Source: Sporocytophaga sp. (GTDB taxonomy: Bacteria; Bacteroidota; Bacteroidia; Cytophagales; Cytophagaceae). From it: DNA of 64,000 nucleotides. Positions 54,605 to 62,574 of this stretch are shown here, piece by piece. The stretch is from positions 1 through 64,000 of the forward strand of contig JANQAB010000004.1 of assembly GCA_024707265.1 (NCBI GenBank), read 5' to 3'. A model generated the notes under the pieces. That model was given only the letters and a program-made list of their open reading frames with translations, was not told where the DNA came from and searched no databases. Every line of letters begins with the position of its first letter. Positions within the stretch are counted from its first letter, which is position 1. The position numbers were made by a program, and so were the translations under genes.

Positions 54605-55684
54605 ATGCAACTGTATATGATTCAAGCATTAGAAGTATATGATTTAAATTTTCGTCAAGATTTAAACTTAAAATTTCAATCAGATTTAAATCTTTTCACG
54701 GGAAAGAATGGATCTAGCAAAACAACTGTTTTAAAATTAATTTGGTATTTAAACTCTGGGCAATTTCTTAACCTATTTAAGGAGATAAACTTTTCTTACG
54801 TAAAACTTATTACAAGTGAATTCTCAGTAGCTGTTCAAAGGGAATTTGAGAAGGGGAGTTTTAATATTACAATCAATGATGAAAAGCCAATAATATTGAC
54901 AGATGTAATATTAAGGGATTTTGAATTGAGAAGGCCAAGAGCAATTTATGATAAATTATTGGATGTTCAATATAAATCTAGACCAACTGTCTTTTTCCCA
55001 ACATTTCGCCGAATTGAAGGTGGATTTTCAATGGATAATTCGATTGAGCATAGATATTCAAGAAGAGATTCAATTAAAGAGGCGTTAAGTGAGTTATCAT
55101 TAAGACTTTCTTTAGGGAACCATAAATTTGTAGCATCCATTTCAACTGATGATATTGTTTCATTATTAAATGTAGAATACTCAAATATTAATTCTAATAT
55201 AAATAAACTACAAAAGGAGAAATCAGATATAATAATAAAAAAAATAAAAAATAGAACCAAAGATGAAAAATCTATATTGAGTGAAATTCAAATAGATATT
55301 GAAACAATGGAGATTCAGAGGGAAGGTTTCTTAAAACCATTTACTATGTTGTCTGAGCTAGTCATAAAAATTTTTCAACATAAAGGTATACATCTTAGCA
55401 ATCTGACTATAGGGGATGTTAGTAATGCGATTTCGTCAGATAAACTTTCAGCAGGAGAAAAACAAATGCTGAGTTTTATTTGCTACAACGCTTTTACTCA
55501 AAATAATACCATATTTATTGATGAGCCAGAATTAAGTCTTCATCCTGATTGGCAAAGAACGTTGGTTCCGACATTAATGAATCAAAGTAGAAATAATCAG
55601 TTCTTTATGGCAACTCATAGTCCTTTTATTTATTCTAAATATTCGGATAAGGAAATAATGTTATCAGATGATAGAGGATTTTAA
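54605..55684 (+). CDS. PARIS-like AriA ATPase (ABC/AAA15-type)
   Basis: From the ATG at 54605, about 359 aa; starts at 54572 or 54617 are possible. N-terminal Walker A FTGKNGSSKTTVLKL (about 31-45), ABC signature LSAGEKQ (about 281), Walker B IFIDEPELSLHPDW (about 304-317) and ATHSPFI near the end. This SMC/OLD-like layout without a fused TOPRIM domain, followed 3 bp later by a DUF4435 gene, matches the AriA-AriB pair of PARIS, in which the ATPase senses phage anti-restriction proteins and releases the toxic nuclease. Assignment is by architecture. Confidence 0.78.
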   Translation: MQLYMIQALEVYDLNFRQDLNLKFQSDLNLFTGKNGSSKTTVLKLIWYLNSGQFLNLFKEINFSYVKLITSEFSVAVQREFEKGSFNITINDEKPIILTDVILRDFELRRPRAIYDKLLDVQYKSRPTVFFPTFRRIEGGFSMDNSIEHRYSRRDSIKEALSELSLRLSLGNHKFVASISTDDIVSLLNVEYSNINSNINKLQKEKSDIIIKKIKNRTKDEKSILSEIQIDIETMEIQREGFLKPFTMLSELVIKIFQHKGIHLSNLTIGDVSNAISSDKLSAGEKQMLSFICYNAFTQNNTIFIDEPELSLHPDWQRTLVPTLMNQSRNNQFFMATHSPFIYSKYSDKEIMLSDDRGF

Positions 55685-55687
55685 TTT

Positions 55688-56422
55688 ATGGCATTAGACT
55701 TAACAGTTGACGAAATAGTCAACACTTTAAAACGTTCATCTTTAACAACAGTACTTGTAGAAGGTAAAGATGATGTAATTATCTATAGATGGATAGAAGA
55801 AGAAATAGGTATAGACAATGCAAATTTTTTACCCTGTAATGGAAGAGATACCTTACTTAAGGTATTTTTAAGAAGGAATGAATTCTTAAATATTAAAACT
55901 TTATTTATTGCAGATAAGGATTCATATATTTATGGAACTATACCACCAATTTATGAAGATATTATTTGGACAAATGGATACTCTATTGAAAATGATTTGT
56001 ATTGCGGTAAAGAAATCGAAAAACTTTTAGATAAAAAAGAAGCATCTTTTTTTAATCTAGCGATTTCAAATTTTATTCAATACTATGGATTTGAAGTAGA
56101 GAAAGTAAAAGGAAATCTTGGTTTTAATTTGTCAACTCATCCTAATGAAGTTTTATGTGAGCAACATAAATTGAAATTAGATTTTTTAAGAGATATAAAT
56201 TATACACCACCCGATACTCATGTTATCAGCTTATTGACTGCAAAATACGATCTTTTGATAAGGGGAAAGAGTTTATTTGCTTTGTTATTGCGGTTTTTAT
56301 GTCATAAAAACAGACTCATAAAACATAATAAAAAAGCCTTGTTAGAGTCTTGCTATAAACTGCATAGAAGTCGCTCTATGGACTGTTTAATGGCAACAAT
56401 AAAAGACAAATTATATGCATAA
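55688..56422 (+). CDS. PARIS-like AriB, DUF4435 TOPRIM protein
   Basis: A 244-aa protein. TTVLVEGKDDVIIYRWIEEE gives the TOPRIM Glu (about 25) with KDD, FLPCNGRDTLLKVF follows, and TLFIADKDSYIYG provides the DxD motif (about 75-78), then WTNGYSIENDLYCGKEIE. This is DUF4435, the AriB effector class. In PARIS AriB is a TOPRIM RNase that cleaves tRNA once activated. The ATG lies 3 bp after the AriA stop. It is somewhat short compared with some AriB proteins. Confidence 0.8.
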   Translation: MALDLTVDEIVNTLKRSSLTTVLVEGKDDVIIYRWIEEEIGIDNANFLPCNGRDTLLKVFLRRNEFLNIKTLFIADKDSYIYGTIPPIYEDIIWTNGYSIENDLYCGKEIEKLLDKKEASFFNLAISNFIQYYGFEVEKVKGNLGFNLSTHPNEVLCEQHKLKLDFLRDINYTPPDTHVISLLTAKYDLLIRGKSLFALLLRFLCHKNRLIKHNKKALLESCYKLHRSRSMDCLMATIKDKLYA

Positions 56423-56433
56423 AAATAAGCTCC

Positions 56434-56830
56434 CCCCTCTGGGATAAGTCTGGTTAACTGTTCATCTGGCTTAAGGTGTGCCCCTCTGGGCTAAGTCTGG
56501 CGTTTTGTCTGGCTTAAGTTTTTAACTTAAGCCTACAAATAAAAGCAAGTCTATTGACTTGCGGTTTATAATGCAGATAAACTAAAAAATCCCGCTCTGG
56601 CTTAAGTTTATAACTTAAGCCCACAAATTAAAGCAAGTCTATTGACTTGCGGTTTGTAATGAGGAAAAAGAAAAAAATCAAATACACATTTTGATAAATG
56701 GCGTCGATAAAAAGAGGGGGGCAATTGGGCTAAGGCGGTTGATAAAATAGAGTTTAATGGATAATAGCCCGCAAGTTATAAACTTGCTTACATTTGTAGG
56801 TTGAAGTCAGATAGTCTTCAACCAGAGGGG
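56434..56830 (+). mobile_element. MITE-like element with CCCCTCTGG/CCAGAGGGG ends, copy 1
   Basis: The left end CCCCTCTGG (56434-56442) and right end CCAGAGGGG (56822-56830) are perfect inverted termini around 397 bp. Inside are smaller hairpins: CTTAAGTTTTTAACTTAAG and GCAAGTctattgACTTGC, repeated in the left half; the right half has CGCAAGTTATAAACTTGC-like sequence and an AGTCagatAGTC-type block. No protein of credible length is encoded. No obvious target-site duplication. Confidence 0.7.
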
Positions 56831-56863
56831 TGAATATTAAAATGTAGGTGTCACTTGAAAATT

Positions 56864-57589
56864 ATGAAAATCATACTACACTTTTTTGTAGCTATTTTAA
56901 TATTGGCTAGTTGTAAACCTAAGAGTTATGAAAATAATTCTTATCAGTCAAATCAATTTAATTCAATTCCATTAGATGATTCAGTACTTATTAAAAAAGT
57001 CGAATTCCTGAATACAGTTAAATCGAAGAACAAATACAATAAATTGGGGAAAAGAACAGGGAAATGGACAATCTTCTTGGATGGGAATTTTAATAGGACA
57101 GATAACCTTGAGATTGTTGAATATTATAGGGTTATAAATTATAAAAATGGCAAATATATAGGAACAATTACAGATTATTATTCAAACGGTAGTAGACAAT
57201 GGACTGGATACTTAGCTGATGATACTATAAATGAAATAATTATCGGTAAAGCTACATGGTATGACCGGCAAGGGAGATTAACTCAGATAAATCATTACAA
57301 GGACGGAATTAAAGATGGAGAAGAAGTAAATTATGATACCTCAGGAAATATTACATCACGCATAGTTTATCCTTTGAAACATGTTAAATTATTTGAAGTA
57401 CGCCCTCAATATAAAAGAAGAACACATGATTCTAGAGAATGCGAATATTGTGGAGAAGAAGATGAATGTGGTAACGAATGTGAATGCGAGGGGGGATGTG
57501 ATAGGGATGACTGCCAATGTGTAGAAAGAATGAGGAGGAATAAACAATATGATGATGAAGATAGTGAAGGATCTGAGGACTCTGAATAA
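56864..57589 (+). CDS. Lipoprotein with MORN-like repeats and Cys-rich acidic tail
   Basis: From the ATG at 56864, 241 aa. Lipoprotein signal MKIILHFFVAILILASCKPK. The middle contains MORN_2-type strands (NYKNGKYIGTITDYYSNGSR, ATWYDRQGRLTQINHYKDGI followed by KDGEEVNYD). After KRRTHDSRECEYCGEEDECG comes a dense cysteine/acidic tail (NECECEGGCDRDDCQCVERM) and an Asp/Glu/Ser end. The tail, about nine Cys in 40 residues, is unusual and could bind metal. It sits between two MITE-like elements. Function unknown. Confidence 0.75.
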   Translation: MKIILHFFVAILILASCKPKSYENNSYQSNQFNSIPLDDSVLIKKVEFLNTVKSKNKYNKLGKRTGKWTIFLDGNFNRTDNLEIVEYYRVINYKNGKYIGTITDYYSNGSRQWTGYLADDTINEIIIGKATWYDRQGRLTQINHYKDGIKDGEEVNYDTSGNITSRIVYPLKHVKLFEVRPQYKRRTHDSRECEYCGEEDECGNECECEGGCDRDDCQCVERMRRNKQYDDEDSEGSEDSE

Positions 57590-57608
57590 TAACAGATATT
57601 GAAAAGCC

Positions 57609-57926
57609 CCCCTCTGGGCTAAGTCTGGCGTTTTGTCTGGCCCCTCTGGGCTAAGTCCCCCTCTGGGCTAAGTCAGGCGTTTTGTCTGGCTTAAGTTTTT
57701 AACTTAAGCCCACAAATCAAAGCAAGTCTATTGACTTGCGGTTTGATATGTGGAAAAAGAAAAAATCAAATACACATTTTGATCGATGGCGTCGATAAAA
57801 AGAGAAGCTATTTTTATATTTTGGCTAAGGCGGTTGATAAAATAGAGTTTAATGGATAATAGCCCGCAAGTTAAAAACTTGCTTACATTTGTAGGCAGAA
57901 GTCAAAGACTTCAGCCAGATGTTAGT
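57609..57926 (+). mobile_element. MITE-like element, copy 2, with triplicated left end
   Basis: CCCCTCTGGGCTAAGTC occurs three times near 57609, 57641 and 57658 before TGGCTTAAGTTTTTAACTT and the GCAAGTctattgACTTGC hairpin. The right half continues to GTAGGCAGAAGTCAAAGACT and CAGCCAGATG, a decayed CCAGAGGGG. The iterated left end suggests repeated insertion or slippage at that terminus. No gene inside. Confidence 0.65.
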
Positions 57927-57947
57927 TGATGTTTAACCAAAAGATAA

Positions 57948-58307
57948 ATGAGAATTTTCAGATTTTATAAAACGGGTATGGAATGGTTTGTAGACCTTCC
58001 TGAATTTATCGAGCAAGGAGGAAGTATTGGCGACTTACAAATGGTTGACGGAGCTGATAAAATGCTTGATATAATGTCCGACAATACGAATGAAGTCCAT
58101 CTTTTGATTTCTAAGGAAAAATTTGAAAGTGCCGATCTTTTGGAGTTGACAGAAAAGTGTGACCCCTATATAGGGGGTGGATATTATTTTTTGAAAAATT
58201 ACGAAGGAAGAGAAATCAATAAGAGCATGTGGTTATGTCAGGTAACCGAATTTGTGTTTAACGACATACCAGAACAAATATTCATAAGAAGAGAAAAGCC
58301 ACAATAG
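57948..58307 (+). CDS. DUF6717-like protein
   Basis: A 119-aa soluble protein. MRIFRFYKTGMEWFVDLPEF with IEQGGSIGDLQMVDGADKML and NKSMWLCQVTEFVFNDIPEQ matches proteins I recall as DUF6717. No catalytic residues are assigned in this family. Composition is compact and globular. It lies between repeat elements without obvious operon partners. Confidence 0.65.
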   Translation: MRIFRFYKTGMEWFVDLPEFIEQGGSIGDLQMVDGADKMLDIMSDNTNEVHLLISKEKFESADLLELTEKCDPYIGGGYYFLKNYEGREINKSMWLCQVTEFVFNDIPEQIFIRREKPQ

Positions 58308-58698
58308 GATTAAAAATACAGTGTACAACTCCCCGGCTGGTGTCTTCACCAGACGCAATCTGCGCTAAGTTCAACTTGCCCGCGGTGTGCCTACTCCTTG
58401 GCCTGTAACTTATGATCCATGTTCTGTCCCCCGACAGAACATAAAAATGCGGAGCATTATTTTTACTCACACTCAATCTAGTGATTATTGTCTTTAACTT
58501 GCTTTGTATTGGCAGTGTGTGAAACCTATTGAGATATACACACATGTAAGTTCCAATAAGCATAAGCCTCATAGAAAGTCCATTAGGCAATTTGAACATA
58601 GGATAGAATTGGGTAATTTGGTACATATAGATGAAAAATGTACGCACCTGGTGTGTATATAAACAAGTTATGCGATATTTTAATACAACCTCCAAAGC
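58308..58698 (+). repeat. 391-bp gap with several dispersed palindromes
   Basis: Includes CCGGCTGGTGTCTTCACCAG (58333-58352), related to the ends of the 522-bp duplication; CCTTGGCCTGTAACTTATG; and the hairpin GTTCTGTCCCCCGACAGAAC followed by ATAAAAATGCGGAGCATTAT at about 58419-58460. The last block recurs at 59804-59853 and 61184-61233. No gene is visible on the plus strand, and the long minus frame here has no family signature. Confidence 0.7.
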
Positions 58699-59268
58699 AT
58701 GAACAGTCTAAGAAAACATATAGAAAAAGAGATTTCAATAACTGATGATGAATTTAGCATGATTGAAGCCTTTTTTCGTCCAATAGCATTCAAAAAGAAT
58801 AATTTTATCATAAAAGAAAATGAAAAAGTTGATGATGTTTTTTTTATACAGACAGGATTGGTGAAACTTTTTTATTTAGATAATAATGTGGACGAACATA
58901 TCATTTCTTTTGCAATGGAAGACTGGTGGGAAACTGATTTTAATGCATATTTTCGTGAATCTAAAGCTACTCTAAATTTGAAATGCATTGAAGATACCGA
59001 AGTTCTTTGCCTTTCATTAAAGGATTATCGTAAGCTATGTAATACTATTCCGAAAATGGAACACTTCTTCCTTGAAAAATCTATTTCAGGACATATTGCT
59101 AATCAAAACCGAATTATTTCAATGCTTACTTCAAATGCAAAGGAAAAATACGAACAATTTTTAAAGATATATCCCTCACTCCACCAACGAATTTCTAAAA
59201 AACTACTAGCTTCTTATTTGGGTGTATCACGAGAAACACTTAGCAGACTTTATTACAAGCCAAAATAA
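58699..59268 (+). CDS. Crp/Fnr-family transcriptional regulator
   Basis: A 189-aa protein with a cyclic-nucleotide-binding-like beta barrel (IIKENEKVDDVFFIQTGLVK, then LFYLDNNVDEHIISF) and a long connecting helix. The C-terminal HTH is ISKKLLASYLGVSRETLSRL. Glu/Arg positions for cAMP binding are not evident, so effector is unknown. This small Crp-like class is frequent in Bacteroidota, often next to the gene it regulates, here the RidA-like gene 88 bp downstream. Confidence 0.85.
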   Translation: MNSLRKHIEKEISITDDEFSMIEAFFRPIAFKKNNFIIKENEKVDDVFFIQTGLVKLFYLDNNVDEHIISFAMEDWWETDFNAYFRESKATLNLKCIEDTEVLCLSLKDYRKLCNTIPKMEHFFLEKSISGHIANQNRIISMLTSNAKEKYEQFLKIYPSLHQRISKKLLASYLGVSRETLSRLYYKPK

Positions 59269-59356
59269 AAAGTGAGATATGTCACGCTAATTATTTTGCT
59301 AAAAGAAAGAGCTTTGCACTTTAAATAATTAGAAACTAACTATAATATTTAGTGCA

Positions 59357-59747
59357 ATGGAAAAAATAATAACAAATCCTTGGTCATGGCAAGATGCCAG
59401 AAGTTATGTTCAGGCTGTAGAAGTAAAAAATGTAGATAGTACATTGTATATCTCTGGTCAAACGGCAATAAATGACCAAGGTATATCGAGTAACGAAGAT
59501 ATGAGAAATCAATTGATTCAAACAATCGAGAACCTTGAATTGGTAATTCAAAGAGCAAATTTTGAAGTGAACAACATCGTTCGTCTCAATATTTATACTA
59601 CTTCTACGTCAGAGCTTTTTGAAAATTTTGATATTTTTCAAAGTTGGGTAGAAAAAAAACGGAATTAAACAAACGACAACATTACTCGAAGTCAAAAGTT
59701 TGTTTGAAACTCTAAAGATAGAACTTGAGGCTACATTAGTGAGATAG
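59357..59747 (+). CDS. RidA/YjgF-family protein, frameshifted near the end
   Basis: VKNVDSTLYISGQTAINDQG and NQLIQTIENLELVIQRANFE, then VNNIVRLNIYTTSTSELFEN, are the RidA fold motifs. The frame breaks in the eight-A run at 59652-59659. With one A removed it continues WVEKNGIKQTTTLLEVKSLF to a stop at 59747, giving about 129 aa, the normal size. RidA proteins deaminate reactive enamine/imine intermediates; the usual terminal Arg region is not well matched, so activity is uncertain. Lies downstream of the Crp-like regulator. Confidence 0.78.
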
Positions 59748-60088
59748 CCTTTCTGGGATAATTCTGGTGTGTAACCTGGCTTAAGTTTTTAACTTAAGCC
59801 CTCATCCATGTTCTGTCCCCTGACAGAACATAAAAATGCGGAGCATTATTTTGGACTTAAAGTAAGAACATTAATTGGATCTCTTTATTAATTTATGGAT
59901 ATTCCTTTAAAACGGATTACTGAGAATATTTTGATTAAGCTGTGATTGAAAGATTCCGTCCTGTGAGGGCACAGACCGGGGAGAAGGGACAAAGCTTTTG
60001 GAACCTTGGAGTAGAATGTGTATTGAATGTTTGCACTCGGTCAATCTAAAGTCTAAATTGTGCTAAAATTTTATTTAAACTTTTATTT
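59748..60088 (+). repeat. 341-bp gap with fragments of three repeat families
   Basis: 59745-59803 resembles the left half of the MITE-like element (CTGGCTTAAGTTTTTAACTT). 59804-59853 is a copy of the GTTCTGTCCCCTGACAGAAC hairpin with AAAAATGCGGAGCATT. About 59940-59985 (AAAGATTCCGTCCTGTGAGG, ACAGACCGGGGAG) resembles the right end of the 522-bp duplication. Mosaic structure suggests repeated insertion. Confidence 0.7.
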
Positions 60089-60331
60089 ATGAAACTACAA
60101 CCATCGTTGATTGTAATATTTTTTTTATTGTTCAGTATTTCTTGCAAGAAGAAGAATGATCCTGATCCCATAAGCACATCCTTTAAAGACTGCTATATCA
60201 CACAAATAAGGTCTGATAAAAGCGGAATGTTGCGGAATATAGAGTATCTAAACGGTAAAGTGTCCAGAGTTAATACAGCCTGGACAAGGGGAAACCCCTC
60301 TGGGCTAAGTCTGGCGTTTTGTCTGGCTTAA
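60089..60331 (+). pseudogene. Truncated lipoprotein, disrupted by a MITE-like element
   Basis: A clear lipoprotein start (MKLQPSLIVIFFLLFSISCK, KKNDPDPISTSFKDCYITQI) continues RSDKSGMLRNIEYLNGKVSR. At codon ~69 the sequence changes into CCCCTCTGGGCTAAGTC of the MITE-like element (60295), which supplies the last residues and stop. The 34.1-kb lipoprotein has the matching FNDCKLIEM element and runs to about 272 aa, so this copy is probably a relative cut off early. The remaining part of the gene is not seen after the element. Confidence 0.7.
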
Positions 60332-60443
60332 GTTTTTAACTTAAGCCTACAAATAAAAGCAAGTCTATTGACTTGCGGTTTGTGATACAGAAGAAGAAAA
60401 GATCAAATACACATTTTGATAAATGGCCCCGATAATAGAGGGG
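60295..60443 (+). mobile_element. MITE-like element, short copy (149 bp), within the lipoprotein gene
   Basis: Starts CCCCTCTGGGCTAAGTCTGG (60295) with CTTAAGTTTTTAACTTAAG and the GCAAGTctattgACTTGC hairpin, and reaches ATAGAGGGG at 60435-60443. It lacks the right half of copy 1. Its position inside a coding frame gives direct evidence of mobility. Confidence 0.68.
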
Positions 60444-60571
60444 TTATTTTTGTATTTGGGCTAAGTGTTTGGGAATAGAATAAAATAAAAGGAGTAATTA
60501 CTCATCTCAGTGGATAGTGAAGCACATTAAACATGCAAATGCAATAATACTAATAGTTAGATGGCACTAAA

Positions 60572-61093
60572 ATGAAACATAAAATAGACATTATATACAA
60601 AGATAAATCCCTTAAAAAAACAGGGAAAATTTTAATGATTATAGGAGGAATCGCATTGTTATTGCTGATAGTTGTGAATTTCCCTGTTAAAGAAATGCCT
60701 GGAGAATTGAAAGCCTTTTATTATCAAGAAATGGTTCCGATAATATTCTTAAAAGTAATTTTTGGGGGAGTAGTAATAGGTGCTTTTGGCATGATGATTT
60801 TTATAGTTGATTTTAGTAAAAAAGGAGTGATTGATATTGGAGAGGATGAAATAACTATTTTTTCGAAAGATTCCAGTTTAAAAATAAAGCAATCTGAAAT
60901 AGAAAAAATTATTTTTATTGAAAAAAGGTACTCTTGTAAACTTGAAATAAAATTAAAAGATAAAAATATACATAGATTAAAATTTCCAGAAAACCGTAAA
61001 GCTAAGGCAAAATTGACTGGGGATTTAATTAAGTTCAGCTCGGATAAAATTGAAATTGATACAGGAGTTTTTGAATCAATAGAAGGAATATAA
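60572..61093 (+). CDS. Membrane protein with PH-like C-terminal domain, hypothetical
   Basis: A 173-aa protein with two membrane helices (GKILMIIGGIALLLLIVVNF, ILKVIFGGVVIGAFGMMIFI) and a cytosolic part EDEITIFSKDSSLKIKQSEI with KRYSCKLEIKLKDKNIHRLK. The strand pattern resembles bacterial PH-like domains found on small membrane proteins. No family is firmly recognised. A noncoding hairpin copy follows. Confidence 0.6.
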   Translation: MKHKIDIIYKDKSLKKTGKILMIIGGIALLLLIVVNFPVKEMPGELKAFYYQEMVPIIFLKVIFGGVVIGAFGMMIFIVDFSKKGVIDIGEDEITIFSKDSSLKIKQSEIEKIIFIEKRYSCKLEIKLKDKNIHRLKFPENRKAKAKLTGDLIKFSSDKIEIDTGVFESIEGI

Positions 61094-61400
61094 GCTAGGC
61101 TGTCGCTCGATTGCATCGAGTGAAATCTGTGATAGATGGATATGTTTAGAAAGTAAAGATGAATATTGAATAAAGCGCCTTCTCATCCAAATTCTGTCCC
61201 CGACAGAACATAAAAATGCTGAGCATTATTTTGGGCTTGAAGGAAGAGCATTACTTGAATTTGATTATTATTTTAATGGGTAATTCTTTTTTTGGAAGTA
61301 GTGATTGAATGAGACAAGGGTAAAGATTAGTTTATAAGATAATACTTTGCAGTACCTACATTTATGGAAAAGTCAAATGGCACTTCAGCCAGAAGGAAAA
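61094..61400 (+). repeat. 307-bp gap with hairpin repeat copy (61184-61233)
   Basis: AATTCTGTCCCCGACAGAACAT-type hairpin plus AAAAATGCTGAGCATTATTT, the third full copy of the family seen at 58.42 and 59.81 kb. Flanks include CATCCAAATT and GGGCTTGAAGGAAGAGCATT, also shared with 59.85 kb. Confidence 0.65.
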
Positions 61401-62024
61401 ATGAAAAGAGAAGAAGCAATAGAAAAATTTGCAATAGATAAGTTAAAAAAACTGTCTAATGAAGAAAGAGCCGAGCAACTTGAAATTATGATTCTGGAGG
61501 ATTGGAGTGAAAGTAAAGATTGGAATTTACTCTCAAATGAAATAATTGATGAATTTGAAAGAGGAGAATTAAGAGATAATCCGAGTTCCCCAAAATATGA
61601 CCATGTATTATTAATTTGGTTAAAGAATAGTTTAATGGGAGTATCAAATGAATTTCTTTGTAAGAATTTAGATATAGATTTGATAGAGGGAGAACCTTTA
61701 AAACTTGCTCCATGTCCTTGTTGTGGTTCAAGAACAATTGGAGAAAGAGGTAATTATGAGATCTGTGTAGTTTGTTGGTGGGAAGATGACGGACAAGATA
61801 ATGATAGTGCAGATGAAATAGGGGGAGCGAATAATGGAATAAGTTTAACTCAAGCAAGATATAATTTCATAAAGCATGGAATTTATGATCCAAGGAGAAA
61901 AGATTTAGTTAAACTTCAAGAACCAACTGATAAATACGAAAAGGGAAGGGAATTTGAGGTTGTTGGTGACTTCGTAAAAGAGGCTGGTACTAATTGGAAG
62001 GGAAATATAAAAACGAAGATCTGA
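61401..62024 (+). CDS. CPCC-type Cys-rich protein
   Basis: From the ATG at 61401 (MKREEAIEKFAIDKLKKLSN), 207 aa. The central motif LAPCPCCGSRTIGERGNYEI with CVVCWWEDDGQDNDS is the PF14206 (cysteine-rich CPCC) signature, likely a zinc-binding ribbon, followed by NNGISLTQARYNFIKHGI. Such proteins are frequent in polymorphic-toxin and defence neighbourhoods as putative immunity or regulatory proteins. The segment in front is helical. No toxin adjoins it. Confidence 0.78.
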   Translation: MKREEAIEKFAIDKLKKLSNEERAEQLEIMILEDWSESKDWNLLSNEIIDEFERGELRDNPSSPKYDHVLLIWLKNSLMGVSNEFLCKNLDIDLIEGEPLKLAPCPCCGSRTIGERGNYEICVVCWWEDDGQDNDSADEIGGANNGISLTQARYNFIKHGIYDPRRKDLVKLQEPTDKYEKGREFEVVGDFVKEAGTNWKGNIKTKI

Positions 62025-62574
62025 GAGCTTTTGTCTGGCTTAAGTTCATCTAACCCCTCTTCTCGCGCGCGCTCAATGTCGTTAAGTTAAGGATTAGATA
62101 CCTTTCGAATTAGTATGTTTATGATGCCTCCTTGTAGCTGTATTTGGCCTTGGGAAACTTCTATTTGGCCTAATTATTTCAAAGCACTTTTCCAGTAGTT
62201 TTATCATCTGCTCAAGTAACTTTCGTGGGTTTACTGTGTAAAATATTTCAATTAAGAAGTCTTTTGTTTTTGCCAAAACCTGAGTCTTGTTTGGCTTAAC
62301 TTTGTATTTATTCCGCCTCCTTGGCCTGTGACTACTCCTTGGTCTGTACTAGTGGGCTGTGATTTATCATCCATGTTCTGTTCCCAGTTATACCGAAGTG
62401 TGATTGCTTTTGTCTAAAGCTCAATATTGACCTAATATTAGAATGAATCTGCTTCCATAATCATTCAAGCAATTTTTTAAAAAATGGGCGAAAGTATATG
62501 TAATTTCCCCATAGCTTAGCGAATGAAAACGATTTTATTTATTCCCATGTTCTATAAAAGAAAGGAAAGTATTT
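62025..62574 (+). other. 550-bp gap with repeat fragments
   Basis: Has GTCTGGCTTAAGTTCATC (62032-62049), a partial left end of the MITE-like family. About 62320-62380 (CCTTGGCCTGTGACTACTCC then CATCCATGTTCTG) is a partial of the 58.39-kb block. The minus-strand frame 62094-62276 has no distinguishing features and I do not accept it. Promoter elements for 62575 are expected near the end. Confidence 0.5.

Noticed and set aside
58282..58695. Minus-strand 137-codon frame between DUF6717 and the Crp-like gene
   Set aside because: It runs through two dispersed palindromic repeats and overlaps the end of the DUF6717 gene; residues look random.
62094..62276. Minus-strand 60-codon frame
   Set aside because: No family features, no ribosome site that stands out, located in repeat-derived DNA.
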